Shown here piece after piece: positions 32,747 through 40,359 of a stretch of 40,359 nt of DNA. Position numbers and translations under genes: made by a program. Source of the DNA: Gammaproteobacteria bacterium (GTDB taxonomy: Bacteria > Pseudomonadota > Gammaproteobacteria > Steroidobacterales > Steroidobacteraceae); NCBI GenBank assembly GCA_003132425.1, contig PKXS01000016.1, forward strand, positions 3,994 through 44,352, read 5' to 3'. Every line of letters begins with the position of its first letter. Within the stretch, counting starts at the first letter, position 1. The notes beneath the pieces were generated by a model. It made no database searches. It had not been told where the DNA came from and saw only the letters and a list, made by a program, of their open reading frames with translations.

Positions 32747-34538
32747 TTAGAACGCTGCTTCCTCGAGCGCCATCATCGACGCCTTACCTGCCTTGATGGC
32801 ATACAGCAGGCCGCCGACTTGCGGCAGAATGCGTTCGATAAAGAACGTCGCGGTCGCACGCTTAGCCTTGTAGAACGCGGCATCTTCGCCGGCGGCGCCC
32901 GGCTGCTTGTCCGCCGCGACCTTCGCCATCCGCACCCACATGAAGCCGAGCGCGACCAGCCCGAACATTCTCAGATAATCAGCGGAGGCGGCGCCCGCCT
33001 CCTCCGGATCATTCAGGCTCTTCTGGGCGATGAATCCGGTCGCGAGCTGCAACGCTCCAAACGCCTTGGCGAAGGGCGCCACCAGCGCGCCGATGTCCGG
33101 ATCCTCGTTATGCGATTCGATGAATGCCGCAACCGGATGAAAGAAGCGCCGCAGCGAGCGTCCTAAATTTGCCGGCATTTTGCGGCCCACCAAATCCAGT
33201 GCCTGCACGCCGTTGGTGCCCTCGTAGATCAAGGCGATGCGCACATCACGCACCAACTGCTCCATGCCATGATCGACGACGTAGCCGTGGCCACCGTAGG
33301 TCTGCAAAGCGAGATTGGTCGTCTCCAAGCCCAGATCGGTAAACAGCGCCTTCACCACCGGCGTCAGCAGCGCGACGAAATCCTCGGCTTCCGTGCGTTC
33401 GGCGGGGTCCTTGACCCGGTCCATGCGATCGAGCGCATTCGCGACCCAACACCCTAGCGCCCGGCAACCCTCGTTGTAGGCTCGCATGGTCATCAGCATA
33501 CGGCGCACGTCGGGATGCACGATTAGGGTCGGCTGATTTCTCCGGATGTTTCGCGCCGCCGAGAGCCCGGCCCTGCAGCCGCTCCTTGGCATAGGCGGCA
33601 GCGCTTTGATACGCCAATTCGCCGACGCCAAGACCCTGAGTGCCCACCGACAAGCGCTCGCTGTTCATCATGACGAACATCGCCTGCATGCCCTTATGCG
33701 GCTCGCCCACCAGCCATCCGGTTGCCTGATCGAAATTCAATTGGCAGGTCGCCGAGCCTTTGATGCCCATTTTATGCTCGATCCCCACGCATCGGACGCC
33801 GTTGCGCGCGCCGACGGAGCCGTCCGCATTCGGCAGAAATTTCGGCACGAGGAACAGGCTGATGCCCTTAACCCCCGGCGCAGCGTCCGGCAGACGCGCC
33901 AGCACCAGATGAATGATGTTCTTAGTCAGGTCATGCTCACCGGCGGAAATGAATATCTTCGAGCCGCTCACGCGGTAGCTGCCGTCCTGCTGCGGCAACG
34001 CTTTGGTGCGCAGCAGACCGAGATCCGTGCCGCAATGCGCCTCGGTCAGGCACATGGTGCCGGACCAACTGCCATCGACCATCTTCGGCAGATAAAGATC
34101 CTTCAGTTCCTTCGAGCCGTGACTCTTGAGTGCCAGATAGGCTCCGTGCGACAGGCCCGGATACAAGCCAAACGCCAGATTGCAGCCGCAGATCATCTCC
34201 TCCACCAGTTTGCTGACGCTTTCGGGCAAGCCCTGGCCGCCATAAGCCGGGTCGGCGTTGAGAGAGCCCCATCCGCCTTCGACAAACGCTTGATATGCGG
34301 CCTTGAACCCGTTGGGTGTACGCACCACGCCGTCCTCGTAGTGGCAACCCTCGGCATCGCCGCCGGCGTTGAGCGGCAGGAGCGTCGCGCCGATGAATTT
34401 CGCGGCTTCCTCGAGAATAGCGTTGAGCAGATCCGGGGTGACTTCCTGCAGTCCCGGTAATTTTGCGAGGTCGGCGCTGTCATGGAGCTCGTGCATTACG
34501 AAGCGCATGTCGCGCAGGGGTGCGGTGTAGGTCTGCAT
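32747..34538 (-). pseudogene. Acyl-CoA dehydrogenase (DmdC-type, about 595 residues) with a frameshift
   Basis: From ATG 34538 the frame encodes the N-terminal and middle domains (LPESVSKLVEEMICGCNLAF, TMCLTEAHCGTDLGLL, ISAGEHDLTKNIIHLVLAR, NSERLSVGTQGLGVGELAYQ) to GAKHPEKSADP. The protein then continues in another frame with LIVHPDVRRMLMTMRAYNEG, the catalytic-Glu segment LIYEGTNGVQALDLVGRKM and the C-terminal domain ending at 32747. The frame breaks near 33525-33532; restoring two bases, or removing one, yields KSADPLIVHPDV as in homologues. Without correction the product is truncated before the catalytic base. It is the third enzyme of the thiolase/FadN-type operon, 15 bases after the FadN-type stop, so the break would cripple the first beta-oxidation step unless it is a sequencing error. 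Confidence 0.88.
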
Positions 34539-34553
34539 GGATCTCTCCCGATC

Positions 34554-36878
34554 CTAATTACGCAACGGCTTGCCGGTCACGAGCAGGTGCTCGATCCGTG
34601 CCAGCGTGCCGCTGGTCTTCATGAGGCGCATGAAGGCTGCGCGTTCGAGCTCCAGCAGTTGGTCTTCGGTGACGAGGTCGACCAGATCGGCAGGACCACC
34701 CGACAGCACCCCGGCCAGCTCATCGGCAACCACCATATCGTGATCGGTGGCGATACCGCGTTTATGGAAGCTCTCTACTGCCATGGTGAAAGCCAGCTTG
34801 CCGGCGGCGCCGGGCAGCTTCAATTCGACCGGCTTCGGCGGCTCGTAATGCTCCGCCAGCGCCAGCGCGCGCGCCTTGGCGTCGGCGAGCAGGCGATAGC
34901 GGTTCATGGTGATGCCGTCGGCCGGCCAAAGGAAAAGCAGCTCCTTCGCTTGCGCGGCGGACTTCGACACCGTCGCCGTGCTCACCGTCTCGAATACCTT
35001 GGACGGCGCGGGCATCGGGCCACGCGGCAGCAATCCGCTCATCGACCAGCGCGACAGCATTTCCTTGCAGCCGCCCCAACCGGGCACCACGCCGACCCCG
35101 CATTCGACCAAACCAATGTAGCTCTCGGCATGCGCTTGTATCGCGTCGCTGTGCAGCAGGATCTCGCAGCCACCGCCTAATGCCATGCCTGCTGGCGCGC
35201 TGACCACCGGAAAGGGCGCGTATTTCAGAGCCTTGTAGGTCTGCTGACCCGCGACGATCAATTTCTCGATCTCACTCCAGGCCGCGATGTTCGCAGCGAA
35301 GATTGCCAGCCCCAAATTGGCGCCGACCGAGAAGTTGCGACCTTCGTTGTAGATGACCAGCGCTTTGTACTTCGCCTGCACCACAGGGATGGTCTTGCCG
35401 AGGAGCGAAATGACTTGATCGTCGAGCGAGTTGCTCTTGCCGGTGAATTCGAAGCACAGCACGCCGTCGCCGATATCCCACACGGCGGCCGAGGCGTTCT
35501 TGAGCACGGGTTTCGAGACCCGCTTGATATCCTCCAGCATGAGCACGCCATCCGGGCGCTGCACATCGTGATAAGCCCCGTCGGTGCCGAGATATTGCCG
35601 GCGTCCGTCCTGCAGCCGATAGAAGCTCTGGTCCTTGGCTGCGCGCAACAACACCGGGACCGCAAGCCCATCCTTCTGCAGCCGATCGGCGAACCAACCG
35701 GCGCCGAGCATGTCGATCAGTTCGAACGGACCCCAGCGCCAGTTGTAGCCGAGGCGCATCGCCTCATCGATCGCATCGATGTCGTCGGCCGCCTCCGGGA
35801 CCAGCCCCGCCGCATACGAGAGCGTCCGGCCGAGCACGCGCCACGCATAGCGTCCGATCTTGTTGTCGGCGGACAGGAGCGCGCGTAGATCCTTCGACGC
35901 CGCCGCGAGCTCGGGCAATTCACTCTTCCGCTCCGGCCGATAGACGCCCGAGACGAGGTCGATCGCCTCTTTGACCTTGCCGCCACCGGCGCGATTCAGC
36001 CGGTAGAATCCACCGTTGCCCTTGCGGCCGGTGTAGCCGTCCGCGATCATTTTCCGGATCAGGGGCAGATCGCGATTGACGGCGTGGAACGCATCGCTCG
36101 GCGCCAGCGCCTTGCTCAAGCTCGCATTGATGTACGGCATGAGGTCGAGCCCGACCAGATCGATCAACCCGAACACGCCTGTCTTTGGAATGCCCATGGG
36201 CTTGCCGATGACGGCGTCGGCCTCCTCGACGGTCAGGCCCGCATCGATCGCCTCGATCACCCCGGTCTGCAGCCAATAAACGCCAAGGCGATTGGCGATA
36301 AATCCAGGGCTATCCTTGCAGCGCACGACGCTCTTGCCGAGCACGCGATCCGCACAGCGGGCGACCGTCTCCGCCAATTGCCCATCGGTATTCTTGCCGG
36401 TCACGATTTCCAAAAGCCGCATGTAGCGCGGCGGGTTGAAGAAATGCGTGATGAGGAAGTCGCGCGCAAAGGCATCGCTCAGGCCTTGGGTCAGCCTCTG
36501 CAGCGCAATGGTAGAGGTATTGGACGACACCGCCGTGCCCGGCCGGCGCACCGCATCGATCTTGGCGTACAGCGACTGCTTCACGTCCAAACGTTCGACC
36601 ACGGCCTCGACGATCCAGTCGCATTCCGTCAGCTGCGAAAGGTGATCCTCGATGTTGCCGGGGGTTACGAGCTTCGCCGCGCGCGCCGACATGAAGGGAG
36701 CCGGCTCCGCTTTCAACATGTTGGCGATCGCGTTCTCCGCGAGCGCGTTGCGGTTGGCGGCGCCCTCGGGAATGATGTCGAGCAGCAGCACCGGCACGCC
36801 GGCATTGGCAAATTGCGCGGCGATGCCGGCGCCCATGACGCCGGCGCCGACGACGGCAGCTTTGTGGATCGCTTGCAT
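34554..36878 (-). CDS. FadN-type 3-hydroxyacyl-CoA dehydrogenase / enoyl-CoA hydratase
   Basis: A 774-residue bifunctional beta-oxidation enzyme in the order dehydrogenase first, crotonase last, as in Bacillus FadN and unlike E. coli FadB. The Rossmann motif is VVGAGVMGAGIAAQF (about 8-22). Dehydrogenase segments are SSNTSTIALQRL, LITHFFNPPRYMRLLEIV and KDSPGFIANRLG. The crotonase part has NFSVGANLG, GMALGGGCEILLHSDA and YIGLVECGVGVVPGWGG with the catalytic Glu. ATG 36878 is chosen because AGGAG lies about ten bases upstream and the Rossmann fold starts at once; longer forms overlap the thiolase gene. It starts 16 bases after the thiolase stop. Confidence 0.93.
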   Translation of the reverse strand: MQAIHKAAVVGAGVMGAGIAAQFANAGVPVLLLDIIPEGAANRNALAENAIANMLKAEPAPFMSARAAKLVTPGNIEDHLSQLTECDWIVEAVVERLDVKQSLYAKIDAVRRPGTAVSSNTSTIALQRLTQGLSDAFARDFLITHFFNPPRYMRLLEIVTGKNTDGQLAETVARCADRVLGKSVVRCKDSPGFIANRLGVYWLQTGVIEAIDAGLTVEEADAVIGKPMGIPKTGVFGLIDLVGLDLMPYINASLSKALAPSDAFHAVNRDLPLIRKMIADGYTGRKGNGGFYRLNRAGGGKVKEAIDLVSGVYRPERKSELPELAAASKDLRALLSADNKIGRYAWRVLGRTLSYAAGLVPEAADDIDAIDEAMRLGYNWRWGPFELIDMLGAGWFADRLQKDGLAVPVLLRAAKDQSFYRLQDGRRQYLGTDGAYHDVQRPDGVLMLEDIKRVSKPVLKNASAAVWDIGDGVLCFEFTGKSNSLDDQVISLLGKTIPVVQAKYKALVIYNEGRNFSVGANLGLAIFAANIAAWSEIEKLIVAGQQTYKALKYAPFPVVSAPAGMALGGGCEILLHSDAIQAHAESYIGLVECGVGVVPGWGGCKEMLSRWSMSGLLPRGPMPAPSKVFETVSTATVSKSAAQAKELLFLWPADGITMNRYRLLADAKARALALAEHYEPPKPVELKLPGAAGKLAFTMAVESFHKRGIATDHDMVVADELAGVLSGGPADLVDLVTEDQLLELERAAFMRLMKTSGTLARIEHLLVTGKPLRN

Positions 36879-36894
36879 TTCGGTGGCGCTCCTC

Positions 36895-38031
36895 TTAGAT
36901 CCGTTCGAGTATCGTCGCGATGCCCTGGCCGCCGCCGATGCATTGGGTGGCGAGCGCATAGCGGCCGCCGACCCGCTGCAACAGGCTCGCTGCCTTGCCG
37001 ACGATGCGGGCGCCGGTGGCGCCGAGCGGATGGCCCAGCGCGATCGCGCCGCCATCGATGTTCAAAGTTGCATCGCGGATGCCCAGATCGCGGACGCAGG
37101 CGAGCGCTTGGCTGGCGAACGCCTCGTTGAGCTCCACCACGTCGATGGCCGATATGTCGAGATTCGCGCGCTGCAACGCCTTGCGACTGGCCCCGATTGG
37201 CCCGATCCCCATAATCTCCGGTGCGCAGCCCGCGACGCCGACGCTGCGGATGCGCGCGAGCGGCGTGAGCCCATTCTTCGCGGCGTACTCTTCGCTGCAG
37301 ACCAGAACCGCCGAAGCGCCGTCGCTCAATGGCGAGGAAGTGCCGGCGGTGACGCCGCCATCTTTGTCGAAAGCCGGCTTCAGCTGCGCCAAGCCCGCGG
37401 CGGTGGTGTCCGGGCGAATGCAGCCATCGCTCTCCACCGTGCCGCCCTTGCTCTTGATCGGCACGAGTTCGGCGGCGAAGTTCCCGGCCTTCGCCGCCGC
37501 TGCCGCGCGCTGCTGGCTGCGCATGGCAAAGGCTTCCTGTTCCACGCGGCTGATGTGCCATTTGCCGGCAACGTTCTCCGCGGTGTCGCCCATCCCGATA
37601 TAGGCGGCCGGCACCTTGGCCTGCAGCGCCGGATTCGGCAGCGGATTGAAACCCATCATGGGCACGCGCGTCATGCTCTCGACGCCGGCAGCGATGAACA
37701 CCTCTCCCGCGCCAAGTTGGATCTGGCCGGCGGAGATATGCACCGACTGCATCGACGAGCCGCAAAAGCGGTTGACGGTCATGCCGGCGACCGACTGCGG
37801 CAGTCCTGCGAGCAGACCGATCAAACGTCCGACATTGAAACCCTGCTCGCCTTCCGGAAATGCGCAGCCGACGATCAGATCCTCGATGTCCTCGGGTCTG
37901 ACCTTGGTGCGTTCGACCAGGGCGCTGACCACCTGCGCGGCCAGATCATCGGGACGCACTCGCGTGAGCGCCCCCTTGTTCGCGAGGGTGAAGGGTGAGC
38001 GGGCGAAGCCCGCGATAACGACGTTCCTCAT
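36895..38031 (-). CDS. Acetyl-CoA acyltransferase (beta-oxidation thiolase)
   Basis: A 378-residue degradative thiolase. The acyl-accepting nucleophile is Cys90 (NRFCGSSMQS); His334 (GGAIALGHPLGATG) and Cys364 (CIGGGQG) complete the active site. ELNEAFA is present. It cleaves 3-ketoacyl-CoA to acetyl-CoA and a shortened acyl-CoA, the last step of the cycle whose other enzymes are the two genes downstream. It begins 32 bases after the MerR-type regulator stop, so all four genes are probably one transcript. Confidence 0.94.
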   Translation of the reverse strand: MRNVVIAGFARSPFTLANKGALTRVRPDDLAAQVVSALVERTKVRPEDIEDLIVGCAFPEGEQGFNVGRLIGLLAGLPQSVAGMTVNRFCGSSMQSVHISAGQIQLGAGEVFIAAGVESMTRVPMMGFNPLPNPALQAKVPAAYIGMGDTAENVAGKWHISRVEQEAFAMRSQQRAAAAAKAGNFAAELVPIKSKGGTVESDGCIRPDTTAAGLAQLKPAFDKDGGVTAGTSSPLSDGASAVLVCSEEYAAKNGLTPLARIRSVGVAGCAPEIMGIGPIGASRKALQRANLDISAIDVVELNEAFASQALACVRDLGIRDATLNIDGGAIALGHPLGATGARIVGKAASLLQRVGGRYALATQCIGGGQGIATILERI

Positions 38032-38063
38032 GCTGTAGCTCCGTTTGCGTCCGAACCGATGAC

Positions 38064-38576
38064 CTAGCCTCTCGCCCGCCGCGAGCCGCTCTGAAGTGTT
38101 GCCAGCGCAGTCTGGGCCTGCGCTTCCACCTCACGAAGCTCAGCGAGGGTCTGGTGCAGCGCAACGCGCTGATCCTCCAACCGCAGAATGCGACTGTGCA
38201 CCGCTTTCAGGAGCAGCCGCACTTGCTTCGCGAGAGTCGGATCGACGTCGTACAGATCGAGATACTCCTTGATCTCGCGCAGCGTGAATCCGAGCCGCTT
38301 GCCGCGCAGGATCAGGATCATCCGAGCGCGATCGCGCTGCGTGTAGACGCGGTTATTGCCGACCCGGCGCGGCGATATCAGCCCCTTGTCTTCGTAGAAG
38401 CGAATCGTGCGCGCGCTCACGCCCAAGTCCTCGCCCAACTGGCTTACGCTATACAGAGCGGCGCCGCCATCAAGACAAACGGCAGCACCGCGAAGAGTGC
38501 GACGAATCGAGTCGCCGATGTCGCAGTCGTTCCCATTGGGCCGCGTCAGGGCGCCGGAAAGGTGAAGAATTCCCAC
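38064..38576 (-). CDS. MerR-family transcriptional regulator of the beta-oxidation operon
   Basis: The core is a MerR winged helix (LYSVSQLGEDLGVSARTIRF, YEDKGLISPRRVGNNRVYTQ), the connecting region with KRLGFTLREIKEYLDLYD, and a C-terminal dimerisation coiled coil (AVHSRILRLEDQRVALHQTL). No cysteine set for metal binding is present, so an acyl-CoA or similar ligand is more likely. Similar regulators (LiuR type) sit at the head of acyl-CoA catabolic operons. The start is uncertain: GTG 38576 gives 170 residues with about 40 untypical N-terminal residues and overlaps the upstream gene by 31 bases, while the conserved domain begins only at CTG 38456 with no standard start codon near it. Confidence 0.85.
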   Translation of the reverse strand: MGILHLSGALTRPNGNDCDIGDSIRRTLRGAAVCLDGGAALYSVSQLGEDLGVSARTIRFYEDKGLISPRRVGNNRVYTQRDRARMILILRGKRLGFTLREIKEYLDLYDVDPTLAKQVRLLLKAVHSRILRLEDQRVALHQTLAELREVEAQAQTALATLQSGSRRARG

Positions 38577-40099
38577 ATTGTCGGTGCCGTTGCCGCGGCG
38601 CCCGGCAAGGAGGTGGTGATGCCCAAGCCCTCCAGCAGCAGGCGCAACGCGCTTTGATGCTGATACAGCGTGGTCGATTGGTACCCGCCCTTCGAGTACT
38701 TCGGGCTAACGATCACCGCTGCAATGCGGCCGCCTCCATTCGTGTTGTCGCTGCCCGACTCGTCGAAGGTGATGATCAGCAGTCCGTCGTCCTTGAACGG
38801 GGCGCTGGTCAGCAGCGACGCGATGTTCGTCTCCAGCCATGTGTCGGCAACATTCAGCCCGCAGTTGTGGGCGTCATCGCAAAGATTCGGCGTGACGAAC
38901 GAGTAATTAGGCAGGTTCCCCGAAGCTAGGTCCGCTGCGAATTGCGTAAAAGGCACGAGCGTCTGCTTGCCGGCCGCGCTGTCTTGTACATCCGTCAGGT
39001 AGGCCAGAGGGACATGGCGCACCGCATAGTTTCCGGTGTCGCCGCCCGTGTATCCAACCGACGGCAGATCTTCGGCGTAAGCCTTCCACGTCTTGCCGTT
39101 CGCCGCCAGCTCGCGCACGGCGTTGTTAGCCGAGACTGGGAAGGATGTGGGCGTTTCACTGTCGTCGTTCGTGAGAACCTGCCCGGTCACGAGCATCAGG
39201 TAGTTGCCGATGGATGGGTGAGTATTGGAGTAGTACTGAGTAGCGAGCCCATACTTGTCGATCAGGGAATTCAGGTACGGCATGCTGGTCGTGTTGCCGA
39301 CCACACTCGCGTAATTCGCATTCTCTTCCACGACGATGACGACGTGCCCGAAAGGCGCGGCAGCAACGGCGGCGCTGATCGATATGCTGGTCGCCAGCGT
39401 TGCCGCGGCACCGGTGGCGTCATGAACACTAAGAGTAAATGAGGAGGTCTCGACCGTCGTCGGCGTACCGGAAATCGTCCCGGCCGTTCCCGACAGTGCG
39501 AGACCGGCCGGTAGCTGACCGATCAACACAGTCCAGGCGTAAGGCGTTTCGCCACCGGTTGCGCGCAAGGTATCGGAGTAGGCGCCCTGAACTATCCCAT
39601 TCGGCAAAGTGGAAGTGGTGATCGTCAGCGGCGATGTGACCACCGGTTTGACGGTGAGCACGGCGTTGTCGCTCGTGACCATGCCGGCGGAGTTTGTCAC
39701 GACGACGCTGAAGCTGGTGCCGTTATCCGACGCGCTCGTTGGCCCAGTCGTATAGCCCGCGGCAGTCGCGCCGGCGATCGGACTGCCGCCTTTGCGCCAC
39801 TGATAAAGTAGCGGCGCGGTGCCGGTTGCAGCGACGGTAAAAGCCGCGGTTTGACCCGCCGTAACGGTCACACTCTGCGGCTGCGCCGAAATGCTCGGGC
39901 GGACCGCGGCGGGTGTGACAGGCGCCGTCGCCGGGTTGCTCGCCGATCCGCCGGAACAGGCGGCGATGAGCTGCAGAAGGAGAATGCCGGCGGCGGATCT
40001 CGCCCAAGCTCTACTGCGCCGCGCGCGAGGTCTCCCGCTGCAGACGGTAAGCGCGCTTATAATTGTAAATATTGCAAAGAGCCTGCCGAGCCTGTGCAT
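38546..40099 (-). CDS. Phosphoesterase-family (acid phosphatase-like) lipoprotein with Ig-like domains
   Basis: About 517 residues from ATG 40099 (an ATG at 40210 is also in frame). A hydrophobic segment ends in a lipobox (LLLQLIAACSGGS), so it is probably a lipoprotein. Then come an Ig-like domain (ISAQPQSVTVTAGQTAAF to AGMVTSDNAVLTV), a putative-Ig domain (LPAGLALSGTAGTISGTP) and a C-terminal phosphoesterase domain of the AcpA/phospholipase C superfamily (HVVIVVEENANYASVVGN, YYSNTHPSIGNYLMLVTGQ, LLIITFDESGSDN). It probably releases phosphate from extracellular esters at the envelope. The motif Thr/Ser-His-Pro-Ser near the active site fits AcpA-like enzymes. It overlaps the MerR-type gene end-to-start and may be only loosely linked to it. 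Confidence 0.85.
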   Translation of the reverse strand: MHRLGRLFAIFTIISALTVCSGRPRARRSRAWARSAAGILLLQLIAACSGGSASNPATAPVTPAAVRPSISAQPQSVTVTAGQTAAFTVAATGTAPLLYQWRKGGSPIAGATAAGYTTGPTSASDNGTSFSVVVTNSAGMVTSDNAVLTVKPVVTSPLTITTSTLPNGIVQGAYSDTLRATGGETPYAWTVLIGQLPAGLALSGTAGTISGTPTTVETSSFTLSVHDATGAAATLATSISISAAVAAAPFGHVVIVVEENANYASVVGNTTSMPYLNSLIDKYGLATQYYSNTHPSIGNYLMLVTGQVLTNDDSETPTSFPVSANNAVRELAANGKTWKAYAEDLPSVGYTGGDTGNYAVRHVPLAYLTDVQDSAAGKQTLVPFTQFAADLASGNLPNYSFVTPNLCDDAHNCGLNVADTWLETNIASLLTSAPFKDDGLLIITFDESGSDNTNGGGRIAAVIVSPKYSKGGYQSTTLYQHQSALRLLLEGLGITTSLPGAAATAPTMWEFFTFPAP

Positions 40100-40263
40100 A
40101 TCGTCACTGATCCCGGCGAGCCCGTCATTCAGATGTGTCATGCACTGCATCGTTTCGCTTTGCGAAGCAAAGTAAACGCAATGGCTGGCCCGATGCAAGT
40201 GTCTTGGCAATGCGACACAGATGGACCCGGTAGGTTAGCCGTTGGCCTGCCGAACGGAAGCTC

Positions 40264-40359
40264 TCAGTAGTGGGGCGGACGTTCCTCTTCCAGCGCGCGC
40301 TCGTTGCCGCCGGACTGAGCAGCCTGCAGGCGCTCCGACACTTGCGCGAGCTTCGCGGC
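40264..40359 (-). CDS. 3' end of an unidentified leftward gene (runs off the window)
   Basis: The last 31 codons of a leftward frame open to the window edge: AAKLAQVSERLQAAQSGGNE, then RALEEERPPHY and TGA at 40264. The helical, charged, coiled-coil-like character is seen at the end of many proteins. The family is not recognisable from this piece. About 50 bases separate it from the longest form of the phosphoesterase gene and about 160 from the preferred start. Confidence 0.45.
   Translation of the reverse strand, partial: AAKLAQVSERLQAAQSGGNERALEEERPPHY

Overview
The window reads as chromosome of a GC-rich proteobacterium, most likely a gammaproteobacterium of the Xanthomonadales/Steroidobacterales type. 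The grounds are a GlrR-like sigma-54 activator, late hopanoid genes (hpnJ, hpnI, hpnL), a TonB-dependent receptor, a FadN-type beta-oxidation operon and an integron integrase. This placement is inference from gene families, not from a marker gene. No rRNA, tRNA or CRISPR was seen.

Bases 1-7400 are an eroded, lower-GC stretch. Intact genes (TonB receptor, PBP7-like carboxypeptidase, a 55-residue small protein, a GlrR-like regulator) alternate with debris: an outer-membrane barrel 3' end with a frameshift, a response-regulator start joined to a molybdate-type binding-domain end, an IS3-family transposase fragment, an EAL-domain remnant and a second IS3 end. The GlrR-like protein keeps its overall fold signature but lacks the usual phospho-acceptor aspartate, the GAFTGA loop and the Walker B aspartate.

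Bases 7335-21570 form a catabolic region. An NCS1 permease faces a rightward set (dimethylformamidase-like protein, alpha/beta hydrolase, tandem ABM protein). A seven-gene leftward set follows: glutamine synthetase-like ligase, aldehyde dehydrogenase, iron alcohol dehydrogenase, class I glutamine amidotransferase, isoquinoline-oxidoreductase-type small and large subunits, and triheme cytochrome c. The first four mirror the gamma-glutamylated putrescine (Puu) route but with an alcohol dehydrogenase in place of an amine oxidase. An amino-alcohol or related amine routed through gamma-glutamyl intermediates is the best guess.

Bases 21717-29680 carry a TetA-like MFS exporter, hpnJ-hpnI-hpnL without an adjacent hpnK, and a secreted M1 aminopeptidase.

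Bases 29761-32557 are a compact chromosomal integron: intI with a short in-frame gap, an attI-like site, and three rightward cassettes closed by three closely related attC sites of about 128 bp. The cassettes hold two membrane proteins and one RHH/RelE-type toxin-antitoxin pair with its own promoter.

Bases 32747-38576 are a leftward MerR - thiolase - FadN-type - acyl-CoA dehydrogenase operon whose last gene has a frameshift right next to the integron. An Ig-containing phosphoesterase lipoprotein and the 3' end of an unidentified gene close the window.
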